Notes: a model not told the origin generated them from the letters alone. Counted from the first letter of the stretch, positions 1-10,625 are shown. The stretch: DNA of 35,272 nt from Candidatus Bathyarchaeota archaeon (GCA_022865705.1 JALHTG010000117.1:1-35272), one strand, 5' to 3'. Program-made: numbers and translations.

Positions 1-2
1 AC

Positions 3-1610
3 CTGCCCGGGCTCGCAAGCATAGCGCTATTGATGTTGGGCGTTTTCGTCTCAGGCTGGTTCGCTCAGTCAGCCCAAGGAATTCTAATGGCCTCCATATC
101 CCAGAAAGCGCTTAGAGCCCTGCGGAAGAACCTGTTCGAGCACCTCCAGACTCTCAGCCTTAGCTTCTTCGACAGACGAACACATGGCGAGCTGATGAGC
201 AGGCTGACCAACGACATAGACGCCATAAACATAGCCCTGACTATGAACATCACTCAGCTCGCTTCAAGCCTCCTATCCCTCTTTGGGATATTGGTAGCGA
301 TGTTCGTGTTGAATGTCTGGCTCGCCTTTGGCAGCCTCTTGGTGCTACCGTTCATGGTTCTGACAACGGTCTTTGTTGGGAGGAAAAGCCTCGCAGGCTT
401 CCGTGGCCTCCAAGCGAAAATGGGGCAGCTGAACGGCCGGATCGAGGAGGTGTTGAGTGGTGAACGCGTAGTCCAAGCTTTCGGCAAGCAAGGCACAGTC
501 CTTGACCAGTTCGACAAGGACAACGTTGCTGTCCGGGACGTAGCAATAAAGGCGATGAGCTATGGCTTCGTGATGCCACCACTAGTGAATGTGATGAGCA
601 ACATTGGTATAGCCGTGGTAGCTGGGCTGGGAGGCTGGATGACTGTGACAGGCTTAGTCACAGTCGGGCTTGTGGCGTCATTCATCACGTATGCTCGTAA
701 CTTCGTTCAACCCCTCCGTCAACTCGCTGATCTCTACAATTCCATTCAAACAGCCTTGGCGGGAGCGGAACGCGTCTTCGAGATCATCGACGAGATACCA
801 GAGATCACTGATAAGCCCAACGCGACGACTCTGAAGGAGACAAAAGGGGATGTGGTCTTCGACCATGTCAACTTCAGCTATGTCCCTGCCGTGCCAGTGC
901 TCAAGGATGTGAGTTTCCACGCTGAGCCGGGTCAAGTGATCGCCTTCGTCGGGCCAACCGGTGCAGGAAAGACAACCATGATCAATGTTCTTGGAAGGTT
1001 CTACGACATACAGGGCGGTTCGATAAAGATCGACGGAGTAGACATCAAGGACGTTACAAGAGAAAGCCTGCGTCGACAGCTAGGCACCGTGCTCCAAGAC
1101 AACTTCCTATTCGCAGACACAGTGACGGAGAACATACGCTACGGCAACCTGAACGCCACAGATGAAGAGTGCATTGCAGCTGCAAAGCTCGCCGACGCCG
1201 ACCAGTTCATCACTCGCCTACCACAAGGATACCGCACCATGCTGACAGAGAGAGCAAGCAACCTCAGCCAGGGGCAAAGACAACTCCTCGCCATAGCCCG
1301 GGCCATAATCTCTGACCCCCGCATACTCATTCTCGACGAAGCGACCAGCAGCGTTGACACAAGGACCGAGATCAGGATACAGGAGGCCCTCCTAAGACTC
1401 ATGAAGGGGCGAACGAGCTTCGTCATAGCACACCGCCTAAGCACGATACGCAAAGCCGACCAAGTGCTCGTTATCAGAGATGGCAAGATAGTAGAGAGAG
1501 GAACCCACGAGTCACTCCTCGCCCAGAAAGGCTTCTACTACAATCTCTACATGAGCCAATTCAAAGGAATCAACAATCGCCAGCCAACCTCCAACATTAA
1601 CGGCCGCTAG
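3..1610 (+). CDS. ABC transporter, fused permease-ATPase, 5' end missing
   Basis: This is a type I ABC exporter half-transporter: a membrane domain followed by an ATPase that would power export of a lipid, drug or peptide. The frame is open to the left edge with no stop, so the start lies outside the window; about 50-60 residues are probably missing compared with the usual 580-600. Counting from the TTG at position 30, transmembrane helices occupy roughly residues 1-250. The nucleotide-binding domain has Walker A GPTGAGKTT (308-316), signature LSQGQ (412-416), Walker B ILILDEA (432-438) and H-loop histidine in IAHRLS (near 468), so the ATPase looks intact. The substrate cannot be read from the sequence. 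Archaeal exporters of this class are often paired with a second half-transporter upstream, which may lie outside the window. Confidence 0.93.
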   Translation: MPGLASIALLMLGVFVSGWFAQSAQGILMASISQKALRALRKNLFEHLQTLSLSFFDRRTHGELMSRLTNDIDAINIALTMNITQLASSLLSLFGILVAMFVLNVWLAFGSLLVLPFMVLTTVFVGRKSLAGFRGLQAKMGQLNGRIEEVLSGERVVQAFGKQGTVLDQFDKDNVAVRDVAIKAMSYGFVMPPLVNVMSNIGIAVVAGLGGWMTVTGLVTVGLVASFITYARNFVQPLRQLADLYNSIQTALAGAERVFEIIDEIPEITDKPNATTLKETKGDVVFDHVNFSYVPAVPVLKDVSFHAEPGQVIAFVGPTGAGKTTMINVLGRFYDIQGGSIKIDGVDIKDVTRESLRRQLGTVLQDNFLFADTVTENIRYGNLNATDEECIAAAKLADADQFITRLPQGYRTMLTERASNLSQGQRQLLAIARAIISDPRILILDEATSSVDTRTEIRIQEALLRLMKGRTSFVIAHRLSTIRKADQVLVIRDGKIVERGTHESLLAQKGFYYNLYMSQFKGINNRQPTSNINGR

Positions 1611-1639
1611 CCCGTCAGCGTCAAGACCTACGAGGAGTA

Positions 1640-1676
1640 GTGTCCGAACTGGTTAGGCGCGCGCACATACGGACAC
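1640..1676. repeat. Inverted repeat enclosing GCGCGCGC between convergent genes
   Basis: The arms GTGTCCG (1640-1646) and CGGACAC (1670-1676) are perfect complements and enclose GCGCGCGC at 1657-1664. It lies between the 3' ends of the ABC transporter and the minus-strand MFS gene. It could act as a two-way terminator, but no T-run follows. It is also the first of the intergenic GCGCGC sites described in the findings. Confidence 0.5.
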
Positions 1677-1720
1677 CCCTTCCACTGCTTCCGTGTGCAT
1701 TTAATTGACCAGCACAGACT

Positions 1721-2866
1721 TCATTCACTGATTCTCGACCCCAATATGAATGTGACAGACGCCAGAAGCGCAACTGAGAGCACCGACATTTGAAAAGCTC
1801 CAGTGACATCGATGAGGAACCCAAAGATGACAGGCATCGTCAACGGCCCAACATTGCCGAGTGACGAGATGAGACCGACAACGCTGCCGACAGTCTTGGA
1901 AAGACGCTCATGCCTCGCAGGCATTGTCAAGCTGATGGTGAGCGCACCAATACATGTGAACCCTGAGACAAAGATGCATACGAGCAGAAGAGGAATCGAG
2001 GCATAGTTTATTCCCACGATTGATATGGCCGCAGCCACGCCAAGCACGGCTATCATAATCTTTCTATTCTCAAACCTGTCCAGTGCAAAACCCATGATAG
2101 GTCCAGCCAAGAAGAATCCAAAGGGTAAGAAAGATGCGAACGTCTTGTCAAGATTCTTCATCTCTAACACTTTCGGCATCCAAGTAGCCAGCGTGTCGTA
2201 GCTTCCCATCGAAGCTATCATGAAGAATAGCAGGAGCCAAACATACCTGTCCTTCAGAAGCGCTGCAAAGTTCTCGAATTTGAGCTCAGATGTTCCTTTC
2301 ATATTGCTTCTGGCAAGACCCCACCAAAAGCCGCTCACAATTATGGCGAGAACGCCGTAGACAAGGAGAATATCCCTCCATCTCATTACATGAAGAATCA
2401 GAGGCGTAAGCCCGAGCGCTGTCGCATTGCCAACTGCAAAACCTGAGATATAGATGCCAGTCCATAGGCCGAGGCTCTCGGGCGACCACTCCTTCACCAG
2501 AAGAGGTAGACAGGGCAAAACGACGGCCAACCCGACTCCAAGGAAGAATTGACTCAGCATCAGCGTAATGTAGCTAGGCGAGAGCCCCCTCAACACAGCG
2601 GAAGCTGCTGAGATCGGCAAGGCTATCCTGAGAGCATTCACATAGCCTAACCTATCGCCTACTAGCCCCCACGGCATCCTGAACAAGATCAGGCTTACCA
2701 TCGCAGCTGAGAAGACTAAGCCGAATCCGGCGTGAGACAAACCCATCTCGCTCATAATCGCCGTGACCATCGGCGCTGTGGCAAATAGCAGAAGGTGCAG
2801 AAGAAAGGCGATAATGAAAGAGAACGAAAGCATTACCCAGCGCCATCGGCCATTCTTCGCAGCCAT
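1721..2866 (-). CDS. MFS transporter
   Basis: This is a twelve-helix major facilitator superfamily permease, a secondary transporter of the cytoplasmic membrane. Hydrophobic segments run along the whole chain, and the loop between helices 2 and 3 has the family's basic signature region (FRMPWGLVGDRLGYVN). I chose the ATG at 2866 because GGAGG lies four bases ahead of it; the frame stays open upstream to an ATG at 2902, which would add 12 residues. At about 381 residues it is near the short end of the family. Its overall look resembles the CynX/NarK-like anion-porter branch, but the substrate is not predictable. It is convergent with the ABC transporter and divergent from the DUF2284 gene. Confidence 0.88.
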   Translation of the reverse strand: MAAKNGRWRWVMLSFSFIIAFLLHLLLFATAPMVTAIMSEMGLSHAGFGLVFSAAMVSLILFRMPWGLVGDRLGYVNALRIALPISAASAVLRGLSPSYITLMLSQFFLGVGLAVVLPCLPLLVKEWSPESLGLWTGIYISGFAVGNATALGLTPLILHVMRWRDILLVYGVLAIIVSGFWWGLARSNMKGTSELKFENFAALLKDRYVWLLLFFMIASMGSYDTLATWMPKVLEMKNLDKTFASFLPFGFFLAGPIMGFALDRFENRKIMIAVLGVAAAISIVGINYASIPLLLVCIFVSGFTCIGALTISLTMPARHERLSKTVGSVVGLISSLGNVGPLTMPVIFGFLIDVTGAFQMSVLSVALLASVTFILGSRISE

Positions 2867-2992
2867 ACTGCCTCCAACCATATGAAGAGCATGCATCACC
2901 ATAACCTAGGCTAACATATGCTTTAGGTAGTCGTTCAAGATGCATGTGAACAAGTTTCATGTGAGTATATCACGTTAGCAGAAGGGAGAGTA

Positions 2993-3532
2993 ATGAGCGA
3001 GCGCAAGGAACTGGAGAAGATATTCCAGAAACACTCATTCACGGATTTCAAGTGGATACATCCTGAGAAGATTGCTGTTTCACAATGGGTCAGAATGAAA
3101 TGCATGTTCGGCTGCAGAGAATACGGGGTGAAAGCCTGCTGCCCACCAAACGTGCCCAGCGTCTCAGAGTGCGAACGATTCTTCCTAGACTACACCAAAG
3201 CTGCCGTTTTTCGTTTCGAGAAAAAGGTCGATAACCCCGAGGATCGTTACGAATGGACGAAGAGAGTCAATTCAAAGCTTCTGAACCTTGAGCGGGATGT
3301 GTTTCTCGCAGGCTACCCGAAGGCTTTCCTCCTCTTCATGGACACCTGCTATCTGTGCAAAGACTGCTCCGGAACCAGGACACAATGCTTCAACAAGAAA
3401 TCTGCCCGTCCTGCACCAGAAGCACTAGCGGTCGATGTTTTTTCGACGGTAAGACAAGTCGGTTATCCAATTGAAGTCCTCTGGGACTATTCACAGAAAA
3501 TGAACCGCTACGCATTTCTCATGATTAAATGA
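2993..3532 (+). CDS. DUF2284 cysteine-rich metal-binding protein
   Basis: This 179-residue protein matches the DUF2284 family, predicted metal-binding proteins common in anaerobic archaea and bacteria. Eight cysteines fall in two clusters: C37, C41, C49 and C50 (the second half reads CCPPN, a hallmark of the family), and C119, C122, C125 and C132 in CYLCKDC followed by SGTRTQC. Such spacing suits one or two iron-sulfur clusters or zinc sites, though binding has not been shown here. A Shine-Dalgarno-like GGGAGAG precedes the ATG, and GAGTATATC at 2963-2971 could be its TATA box. The role is unknown; a redox or corrinoid-associated function is only a guess from the family's distribution. Confidence 0.85.
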   Translation: MSERKELEKIFQKHSFTDFKWIHPEKIAVSQWVRMKCMFGCREYGVKACCPPNVPSVSECERFFLDYTKAAVFRFEKKVDNPEDRYEWTKRVNSKLLNLERDVFLAGYPKAFLLFMDTCYLCKDCSGTRTQCFNKKSARPAPEALAVDVFSTVRQVGYPIEVLWDYSQKMNRYAFLMIK

Positions 3533-3610
3533 ACGTGACGTTGTACAACGACTTTCGATTCCCACTACAACTATACCGGAACCGCAGATAACGCACGCTC
3601 GTTCACGCGT

Positions 3611-3620
3611 GTTATATAGT
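3611..3620 (+). promoter_or_regulatory. TATA box of the flavin split-barrel gene
   Basis: GTTATATAGT lies about 35-40 bases ahead of the ATG at 3653. Transcription would start near 3640, giving a very short leader, typical of archaea. Confidence 0.5.
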
Positions 3621-3652
3621 AATTTGGTGAAGTCAACTAAAGTGTTTGGCCT

Positions 3653-4180
3653 ATGGAAAAGGATGAGCTTGTACAAGATGGACTAAGGGAAATGGAGGAA
3701 GTTCTGAAGCGAGCAGAGGTAGGGAGGATTGCTCTTGCTGATGGTTCTGTACCGTACGTAGTTCCATTGAACTTCATTTACGACAAGGGAAAGATCGCAT
3801 TCCACTGTTCATTGGAGGGGAAGAAGCTGGATCTCATTGCGAAGAACCCGAATTGCTGTTTCGTGGTCGACGAGTTCATGGGAAAGGTGAGTTATCATTA
3901 CGCTGCGAAGTGCCATCTTGACTATGACAGTGTCCTAGCCTTCGGAAAGGCGCGCATTGAACGTGATGAACCGGAGAGGATTCGCTTGCTTCAGCTCTTT
4001 GGTGAGAAGCACGATGAACGGTACAGAAAACCCATTGCGGATGGCGGTCTAGAGATAGGGCAGAACAAGCCGATAGACGGGTGCTGCTGCGTTGTCATTG
4101 ACATCGAGCAAATGACAGGTCGGAGAGAAAGGACAGAAGACGGGAAGAGACAGAAGACGATGTGGCGTCACAAGTTCTAA
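3653..4180 (+). CDS. Pyridoxamine 5'-phosphate oxidase-like FMN-binding split-barrel protein
   Basis: This is a 175-residue cytosolic flavoprotein of the PNPOx-like / nitroimidazole-resistance (NimA-like) superfamily. The N-terminal half shows the expected pattern: a helix ending in EVLKRAEVGRIAL, then VPYVVPLNFIYDKGKIAFHC, which forms the FMN-binding barrel strands, followed by SLEGKKLDLIAKNPNCCFVVDEF. Members reduce or bind nitroaromatics, haem or F420/FMN-linked substrates, so the substrate is not predictable. The ATG at 3653 is supported by a TATA box at 3611. One of the two coding-region GCGCGC hexamers in the window lies in this gene (3950-3955). The basic C-terminal tail (about residues 155-175) is unusual and may be disordered. 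Confidence 0.85.
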   Translation: MEKDELVQDGLREMEEVLKRAEVGRIALADGSVPYVVPLNFIYDKGKIAFHCSLEGKKLDLIAKNPNCCFVVDEFMGKVSYHYAAKCHLDYDSVLAFGKARIERDEPERIRLLQLFGEKHDERYRKPIADGGLEIGQNKPIDGCCCVVIDIEQMTGRRERTEDGKRQKTMWRHKF

Positions 4181-4407
4181 TCCATCCACTGTACGGCACG
4201 TACTCTCACAGAAATCTGCGGAGTTCTGTCGCATCGTCTCTCCATAAGTCTCGGCACGCCGACAGTACTCACAAGACTAACTCGAACGTTTGCTCCATGA
4301 CTGTAGCTCCCCACTGGTTGCCCCTTATGGCGCGCGCGAGACTAGTGTACACGGCCGTTCACATTTTCCGCTTAGGAGAAATGAGCACATAGCAGGTGAT
4401 CTCTCGG
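4181..4407. other. Intergenic spacer with a GCGCGCGCG site
   Basis: This spacer separates the 3' ends of two convergent genes. An open frame of 76 codons on the plus strand has no recognisable content and overlaps the preceding gene, so I do not call it. GCGCGCGCG at 4330-4338 continues into GAGACT, which resembles the repeat ends at 20692 and 35131 (about 14 of the first 18 positions after alignment on GCGCGC). No hairpin followed by a T-run was seen. Confidence 0.5.
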
Positions 4408-7294
<2,887 letters not shown>

Positions 7295-7344
7295 TCTCCA
7301 CCACTCTATTCGCCTGGTCCAGACCTGACTTGGTCAGGAAAAGT

Positions 7345-7494
7345 TCATCCGCCGGTTACAGAATGACGTCCGCAGCAGCACTCGCAGAGCGTTGTTTCTC
7401 CACAATATGGGCATCGGCAAGAGCATTCATTGATGAACTTGCCACATCCTTCACAGATCAGTTCTTCTGACAAGAGCAAGTTCTCCACGGTCAC
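7345..7494 (-). CDS. Small cysteine-rich zinc-ribbon protein
   Basis: This unannotated minus-strand frame encodes 47 residues from the GTG at 7488, or 49 from an in-frame GTG at 7494. There is no ATG. It contains ten cysteines: CEGC, then CSCRCPYC, then CECCC, close to treble-clef or double zinc-ribbon spacing. Such density of paired cysteines with CPYCG is very unlikely by chance. It lies 50 bases upstream of the gamma-alpha oxidoreductase gene on the same strand and could be its first cistron. The function is unknown; small zinc ribbons often act as transcription or RNA-binding accessory proteins, and an iron-sulfur or rubredoxin-like role is an alternative. The main doubt is the non-ATG start. 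Confidence 0.6.
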   Translation of the reverse strand: MTVENLLLSEELICEGCGKFINECSCRCPYCGETTLCECCCGRHSVTGG

Positions 7495-7570
7495 AATGAT
7501 GTAAGGACACGGTTATGTGGATTTCGGGAGATCATTGGAAGGGCACGCATGGTCGAGTTGTAATCACATC

Positions 7571-7580
7571 TGTAATTACA
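7571..7580. promoter_or_regulatory. Palindrome TGTAATTACA, possible operator
   Basis: TGTAATTACA is a perfect 10-base palindrome, and a near-copy of its left half (TGTAAT) lies just upstream at 7559-7564. It sits between the divergent zinc-ribbon and bacterioferritin genes, about 140 bases ahead of the bacterioferritin TATA box. It could bind a dimeric regulator, but nothing in the window confirms that. The rest of 7495-7717 holds a GCGCGC site at 7657 and no gene. Confidence 0.3.
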
Positions 7581-7717
7581 GGGGGGTTCCACTTCGTCTC
7601 TTTATCGTTTTCGCTTTGAAAAACACTTGCTCAACCTCACAAAGCACACCAGCGTAGCGCGCGGAACTTTGCTTGATTACCGGAATCGATCGAAGAACTC
7701 TCGACGTCACGAGAAAA

Positions 7718-7727
7718 CTATATAATT
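7718..7727 (+). promoter_or_regulatory. TATA box of the bacterioferritin-desulfoferrodoxin operon
   Basis: CTATATAATT is a strong archaeal TATA element. Transcription would begin near 7747, leaving a leader that contains GAGGAGAG directly ahead of the ATG at 7761. Confidence 0.65.
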
Positions 7728-7760
7728 AGGTTTAAAGAACTCAACCTTGAGGAGAGAGTC

Positions 7761-8180
7761 ATGGCCTCAAAAGAATTAATGGATTTGTTGAACAAATCGA
7801 TAGCACGGGAACTCCAAGTTGCAATACAATACATGTGGCAACACGTTCAATGGAGCGGTGTGAAAGGATTCGCTGTTCAAGGGGAGCTAAAGAGCACAGC
7901 GATAACTGAGATGAAGCATGCGGAGAAAATCGCTGAGAGACTCTTCTATCTTGGCGGGATACCTACAACCAAACCAGAACCCATCTTCGTCGGGACAGCT
8001 CTCAAAGAAATGATAGAGAAAGACAAGAAAGACGAAGAAGGTGCAATCCAGCTCTACAAACAGGTAGTAGAACTGGCCAGAAAGGAAGGAGACGAGACAA
8101 CCAACAGGATATTCAGAGAGATCCTTGAAGATGAAGAAGAGCACCACGACACATTCACCAGTCTACTAGAAGAAATCTAG
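7761..8180 (+). CDS. Bacterioferritin-like ferritin
   Basis: This is a 139-residue four-helix ferritin-like protein that would oxidise Fe(II) and store iron, limiting Fenton chemistry. The dinuclear ferroxidase ligands are all present with bacterioferritin spacing: E17, E50, H53, E93, E126 and H129. M51, next to E50, corresponds to the methionine that binds haem between subunits in bacterioferritins, so haem binding is possible. It is about 20 residues shorter than Escherichia coli bacterioferritin, mostly at the C-terminus. The desulfoferrodoxin gene follows after 16 bases, so the two probably share a transcript from the TATA box at 7718. The pairing suggests a joint response to oxygen: superoxide reduction makes peroxide, which ferroxidase centres can use. 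Confidence 0.85.
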   Translation: MASKELMDLLNKSIARELQVAIQYMWQHVQWSGVKGFAVQGELKSTAITEMKHAEKIAERLFYLGGIPTTKPEPIFVGTALKEMIEKDKKDEEGAIQLYKQVVELARKEGDETTNRIFREILEDEEEHHDTFTSLLEEI

Positions 8181-8196
8181 ATCCGAAGGCGGAAAA

Positions 8197-8574
8197 ATGA
8201 CAGAGCAGAAGCAAGTCTACAAGTGCAACATCTGCGGAAACATGGTCGAAGTTCTCCATGCTGGCGCCGGAGAACTCGTCTGCTGCGGCCAACCGATGCA
8301 ACTGTTGACAGAGAAAACCAGCGATGCAGGACTGGAGAAACACGTGCCTGTACTGGAGAAGACGGCTACTGGCGTGAAGGTGAAAGTAGGTTCTGTGCCT
8401 CATCCGATGGAGGAGAAGCATTACATAGAGTGGATTGAATTAATCGCGGACGACAGAGTTCACAGAAAGTTCTTGAAGCCCGGGGAAAAGCCAGAAGCAG
8501 AGTTTTGGAAACCAACAGCAGAGAAGATACAGGCAAGAGAGTACTGCAATGTGCACGGCCTATGGAAATCCTAG
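8197..8574 (+). CDS. dfx: Desulfoferrodoxin (class I superoxide reductase)
   Basis: This 125-residue enzyme reduces superoxide to hydrogen peroxide without releasing oxygen, the usual superoxide defence of anaerobes. The N-terminal desulforedoxin domain has C10, C13, C29 and C30 (CNIC and CCGQPM) for the Fe(Cys)4 centre. The catalytic Fe(His)4Cys centre is complete: H49, H69, H75, C117 and H120. The E47-K48 pair ahead of H49 is the conserved lysine region that draws superoxide in. Presence of both centres makes it a two-iron (class I) enzyme rather than a neelaredoxin. It is co-transcribed with the bacterioferritin gene. Its electron donor, usually a rubredoxin, is not encoded in the window. 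Confidence 0.95.
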   Translation: MTEQKQVYKCNICGNMVEVLHAGAGELVCCGQPMQLLTEKTSDAGLEKHVPVLEKTATGVKVKVGSVPHPMEEKHYIEWIELIADDRVHRKFLKPGEKPEAEFWKPTAEKIQAREYCNVHGLWKS

Positions 8575-8620
8575 AATGCTATATCCACCGTCCCATCTAG
8601 ATACCGCGTCGCTCCATCCC

Positions 8621-8641
8621 TCCTTTTTTCTCTGATCTTTT
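8621..8641 (+). terminator. Pyrimidine-rich probable terminator after dfx
   Basis: A T-rich tract (TCCTTTTTTC followed by TCTGATCTTTT) begins about 45 bases after the dfx stop, as is usual for archaeal termination, which needs T-runs rather than a hairpin. The rest of the spacer to 8727 holds nothing recognisable. Confidence 0.45.
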
Positions 8642-8727
8642 GGATAACTGTCAAACAAGGCTAGTCTGCTTGGAAAAGCTGACTGAAACCCAGCTTATCC
8701 ACATTCAATAGCGGTAACAGCGCTCGG

Positions 8728-9900
8728 TTATGAAGCCCACATCTTTCTTGTGGAGTCCCTCATCTTCCAGACATAAAGAGCCCCGATACATCCCACAATG
8801 CCCATAGCTATTGGAAAGAGAAAGGCCGTTTGAAAGCTGAATCGATCCGATAGATATCCTATCACAGCAGGCGCGACTGTTCCACCGACAAATGCCGCAA
8901 CCGAATTTGTTAGGCCTATCATCTTCGCCCTATTGGAATAGTCGGTCATGTCTGATACCATGGCGAAGTACACTGGAAAGAATGCGGAACTAACGATTCC
9001 ATGAAAGAACAGCCCAGCCACGTAGACACCATCAAAGGGCAGCAGTGTGATCCACAATGTGGCGACGAAGACCATCGCAGTTGTAAGAAACAGGATTCGT
9101 ACTCTCCCAAGCTTGTATGAGAAATAGCCCCCTGCAAGCTGTCCTACAGCTCCAGCCATTCGCGAAACTCCCAATATGAAGGCCACATAGGAAACACCTA
9201 GGAGAAATGTCTTAGTGAGGTATACGGGCACCATAGAGAGCAGTCCAAGGTTGCATGTCCAGACTGCCGATTGAACAATCACCATCATGAAGAATACTGA
9301 AGAAACGTGTCCCTTCGCTGTTGGTTTAGGGGCCGATCTTGCAATACTCTTGCTCTTGGGAACCAGCAGCAAGACAAGAACACAGACAACCACCGAGTAT
9401 ATGGCCCACGCCTGCAAGCAGCCTGACCAACCCAAAACTCCAATAGCGGACCAAACAAAAAGAGGACCCAGTGTCTGACCGACAGGAGCAGCGGTCTCAT
9501 GTACGCCCAACACTGATCCCACATGATGAGCCGAATACTCTCTTGACAGAAGGGAGACGCCTTGAGGAAGGTAAGTGCTCAAACCTGCGCCTGCAGTAAA
9601 GCTGAGTATCAGCAATACAGAGAAAGATCTTGAGATTGAAAACAATAGCATGGACACTGTGGTCAGCGCGATTCCGCCGCAGATTATCCACCTTTCGTCT
9701 AGCCTACCAGACGCAAGTGAGGACGGGTATGATATGACGCCATATCCAAAGGATAAGGCTCCAACGAGCAGACCCACGTCCTGATTGGACAATTGCATCG
9801 ACATTTGAAGAGAAGGCATGATCGTCGTGAACATCATGCGATAAGAGAAGTTCCAAAGCCAGGCAACCCAGAGAACGGGAAGCAATAGCTTCTTTGACAT
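8728..9900 (-). CDS. MFS transporter
   Basis: This is a second twelve-helix major facilitator permease, about 390 residues. I take the ATG at 9900 (MSKKLLLPVL) as the start. The frame remains open to 9996, but that would overlap the divergent VOC gene and run through the shared promoter. The diverged copy of this start at 20510-20572 also has an ATG at the same point followed by nearly the same residues, which supports the choice. The loop after helix 2 reads SGRLDERW, the family's basic turn. The substrate is unknown. A TATA-like element at 9937-9946 lies between this gene and the divergent VOC gene. Confidence 0.88.
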   Translation of the reverse strand: MSKKLLLPVLWVAWLWNFSYRMMFTTIMPSLQMSMQLSNQDVGLLVGALSFGYGVISYPSSLASGRLDERWIICGGIALTTVSMLLFSISRSFSVLLILSFTAGAGLSTYLPQGVSLLSREYSAHHVGSVLGVHETAAPVGQTLGPLFVWSAIGVLGWSGCLQAWAIYSVVVCVLVLLLVPKSKSIARSAPKPTAKGHVSSVFFMMVIVQSAVWTCNLGLLSMVPVYLTKTFLLGVSYVAFILGVSRMAGAVGQLAGGYFSYKLGRVRILFLTTAMVFVATLWITLLPFDGVYVAGLFFHGIVSSAFFPVYFAMVSDMTDYSNRAKMIGLTNSVAAFVGGTVAPAVIGYLSDRFSFQTAFLFPIAMGIVGCIGALYVWKMRDSTRKMWAS

Positions 9901-9936
9901 CTTAGATCTGCTGCAGCCCGTGAACCAGAGGTAATG

Positions 9937-9946
9937 ATAATATATC
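9937..9946. promoter_or_regulatory. Shared divergent promoter of MFS and VOC genes
   Basis: ATAATATATC is an AT-rich, near-symmetric TATA element between the two divergent genes. It is kept (AATATATC) in the diverged copy at 20610-20617, along with CGCAAGGAGG downstream of it. The conservation in an otherwise drifted copy supports function. Confidence 0.5.
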
Positions 9947-9977
9947 CTTACCGCAAGGAGGTCTCTCGGGGACTGAA

Positions 9978-10328
9978 TTGATAACGGAAATAGCAACCCT
10001 AGCCGTACTTGTATCTGACACTGAGAGATCTAAGAAATGGTTCAAAGACAAACTTGGTTTTGAAATCAAAGAGGACGAAGACCACTGGGTAGTTGTTGCA
10101 CCAGCAGGCTCGAAGACAGGCATACACCTCTGCAAGACGGGTGAACTCCAACCAGGCAATCAGGGAATACTCTTTCTCGCTGATGACGTGGACGCAACCT
10201 GCAAGGAATTGAAGAACAGAGGCGTCGAGTTCACCAGACCACTTGGCAAAGCTGAGTGGAACGAAAAGACAAAGTACGCGATGTTCAAAGACCCAGATGG
10301 CAACGAGTACTGGCTGATGCCGAAGTAG
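9978..10328 (+). CDS. VOC-family (glyoxalase/bleomycin-resistance fold) protein
   Basis: This 116-residue protein has the paired beta-alpha-beta-beta-beta modules of the vicinal oxygen chelate superfamily. The end YAMFKDPDGNEYWL is the family hallmark, with E110 as a metal ligand, and H50 may be a second. The first strand (IATLAVLVSD) lacks the usual histidine or glutamate, so the metal site may be incomplete and the function could be binding rather than catalysis. The start is a TTG at 9978 with AAGGAGG 17 bases ahead, rather far. In the diverged fragment at 20637 an ATG stands four codons upstream at the same place, where this copy has TCG. The reaction cannot be predicted. Confidence 0.85.
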   Translation: MITEIATLAVLVSDTERSKKWFKDKLGFEIKEDEDHWVVVAPAGSKTGIHLCKTGELQPGNQGILFLADDVDATCKELKNRGVEFTRPLGKAEWNEKTKYAMFKDPDGNEYWLMPK

Positions 10329-10420
10329 ACTGGCGACCAGGTCGAGATTCATAAATTGGAAGAATTTGCGTAGACGCAGTGGACTTGCCACATTTCCTGC
10401 TACAGGCGCTGCGCGATTTC

Positions 10421-10427
10421 CGCGCGC
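10421..10427. other. GCGCGC site upstream of the ilv promoter
   Basis: CGCGCGC sits about a dozen bases ahead of the TATA box at 10439. The same CTCTCGAC follows the GCGCGC site here (10429-10436) and also precedes the TATA box of the bacterioferritin promoter (about 7699-7706). Whether this is a promoter element or chance is open. Confidence 0.35.
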
Positions 10428-10438
10428 ACTCTCGACAG

Positions 10439-10450
10439 ATTTATAAATAA
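10439..10450 (+). promoter_or_regulatory. TATA box of the ilv-leu operon
   Basis: ATTTATAAATAA is a strong TATA element. Transcription should begin near 10470, so the mRNA would carry a leader of about 180 bases before ilvB. That leader contains the small ORF at 10496 and the hairpin at 10586. Confidence 0.65.
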
Positions 10451-10495
10451 ACACCCGGGCTATTAGGGGCCAACCTTCGGAGCTAGAAAGGACAT

Positions 10496-10585
10496 TTGAC
10501 AAACAAGGTGAAGAGCTCTCTTCGTTCTCTCTTGGCTCTTAGCTTGGTAGTCCTTTCTCTCCTAATTGTCATCATTATTGGGTAG
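10496..10585 (+). CDS. Putative branched-chain-amino-acid leader peptide
   Basis: A TTG-started frame of 29 codons begins about 26 bases after the predicted transcription start, with GAAAGGA three bases ahead of it. An in-frame TAG at 10484 limits it upstream; GTG at 10508 is an alternative start. Excluding the start codon, 8 codons are Leu, 4 Val and 4 Ile, and the frame ends LLIVIIIG before TAG. A strong hairpin starts at the base after the stop, and ilvB follows 65 bases later. This matches the design of bacterial ilv and leu leader peptides (ilvL, ivbL, leuL), whose ribosome stalling controls downstream expression. The alternative is a tiny single-helix membrane protein, since the peptide is hydrophobic. 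Regulation is inferred only from position and codon content. Confidence 0.5.
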   Translation: MTNKVKSSLRSLLALSLVVLSLLIVIIIG

Positions 10586-10625
10586 GCCCCACGTGCGATC
10601 AAGACTGATTGCTTGCATGTGGGGC
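10586..10625 (+). promoter_or_regulatory. Leader hairpin between the BCAA peptide and ilvB
   Basis: GCCCCACGTGC (10586-10596) pairs with GCATGTGGGGC (10615-10625) over 11 bases with one G-U pair. Within it GCGATCA (10595-10601) can pair with TGATTGC (10606-10612) around an AGAC tetraloop, so an extended 16-pair hairpin with a small bulge is possible. GGGGCC at 10466-10471 could pair with GGCCCC at 10585-10590 as an alternative structure if it is transcribed. No T-run follows, so it is not a classical intrinsic terminator and might act on translation or on factor-dependent termination. Confidence 0.5.

Noticed and set aside
4162-4392. 76-residue plus-strand frame
   Set aside because: It overlaps the preceding gene end, has no Shine-Dalgarno site and no protein-like hydrophobic pattern; it contains the GCGCGC run as codons.
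9901-9996. N-terminal extension of the second MFS protein
   Set aside because: It would run through the conserved TATA element and overlap the VOC gene, and the copy at 20572 also starts at the inner ATG.
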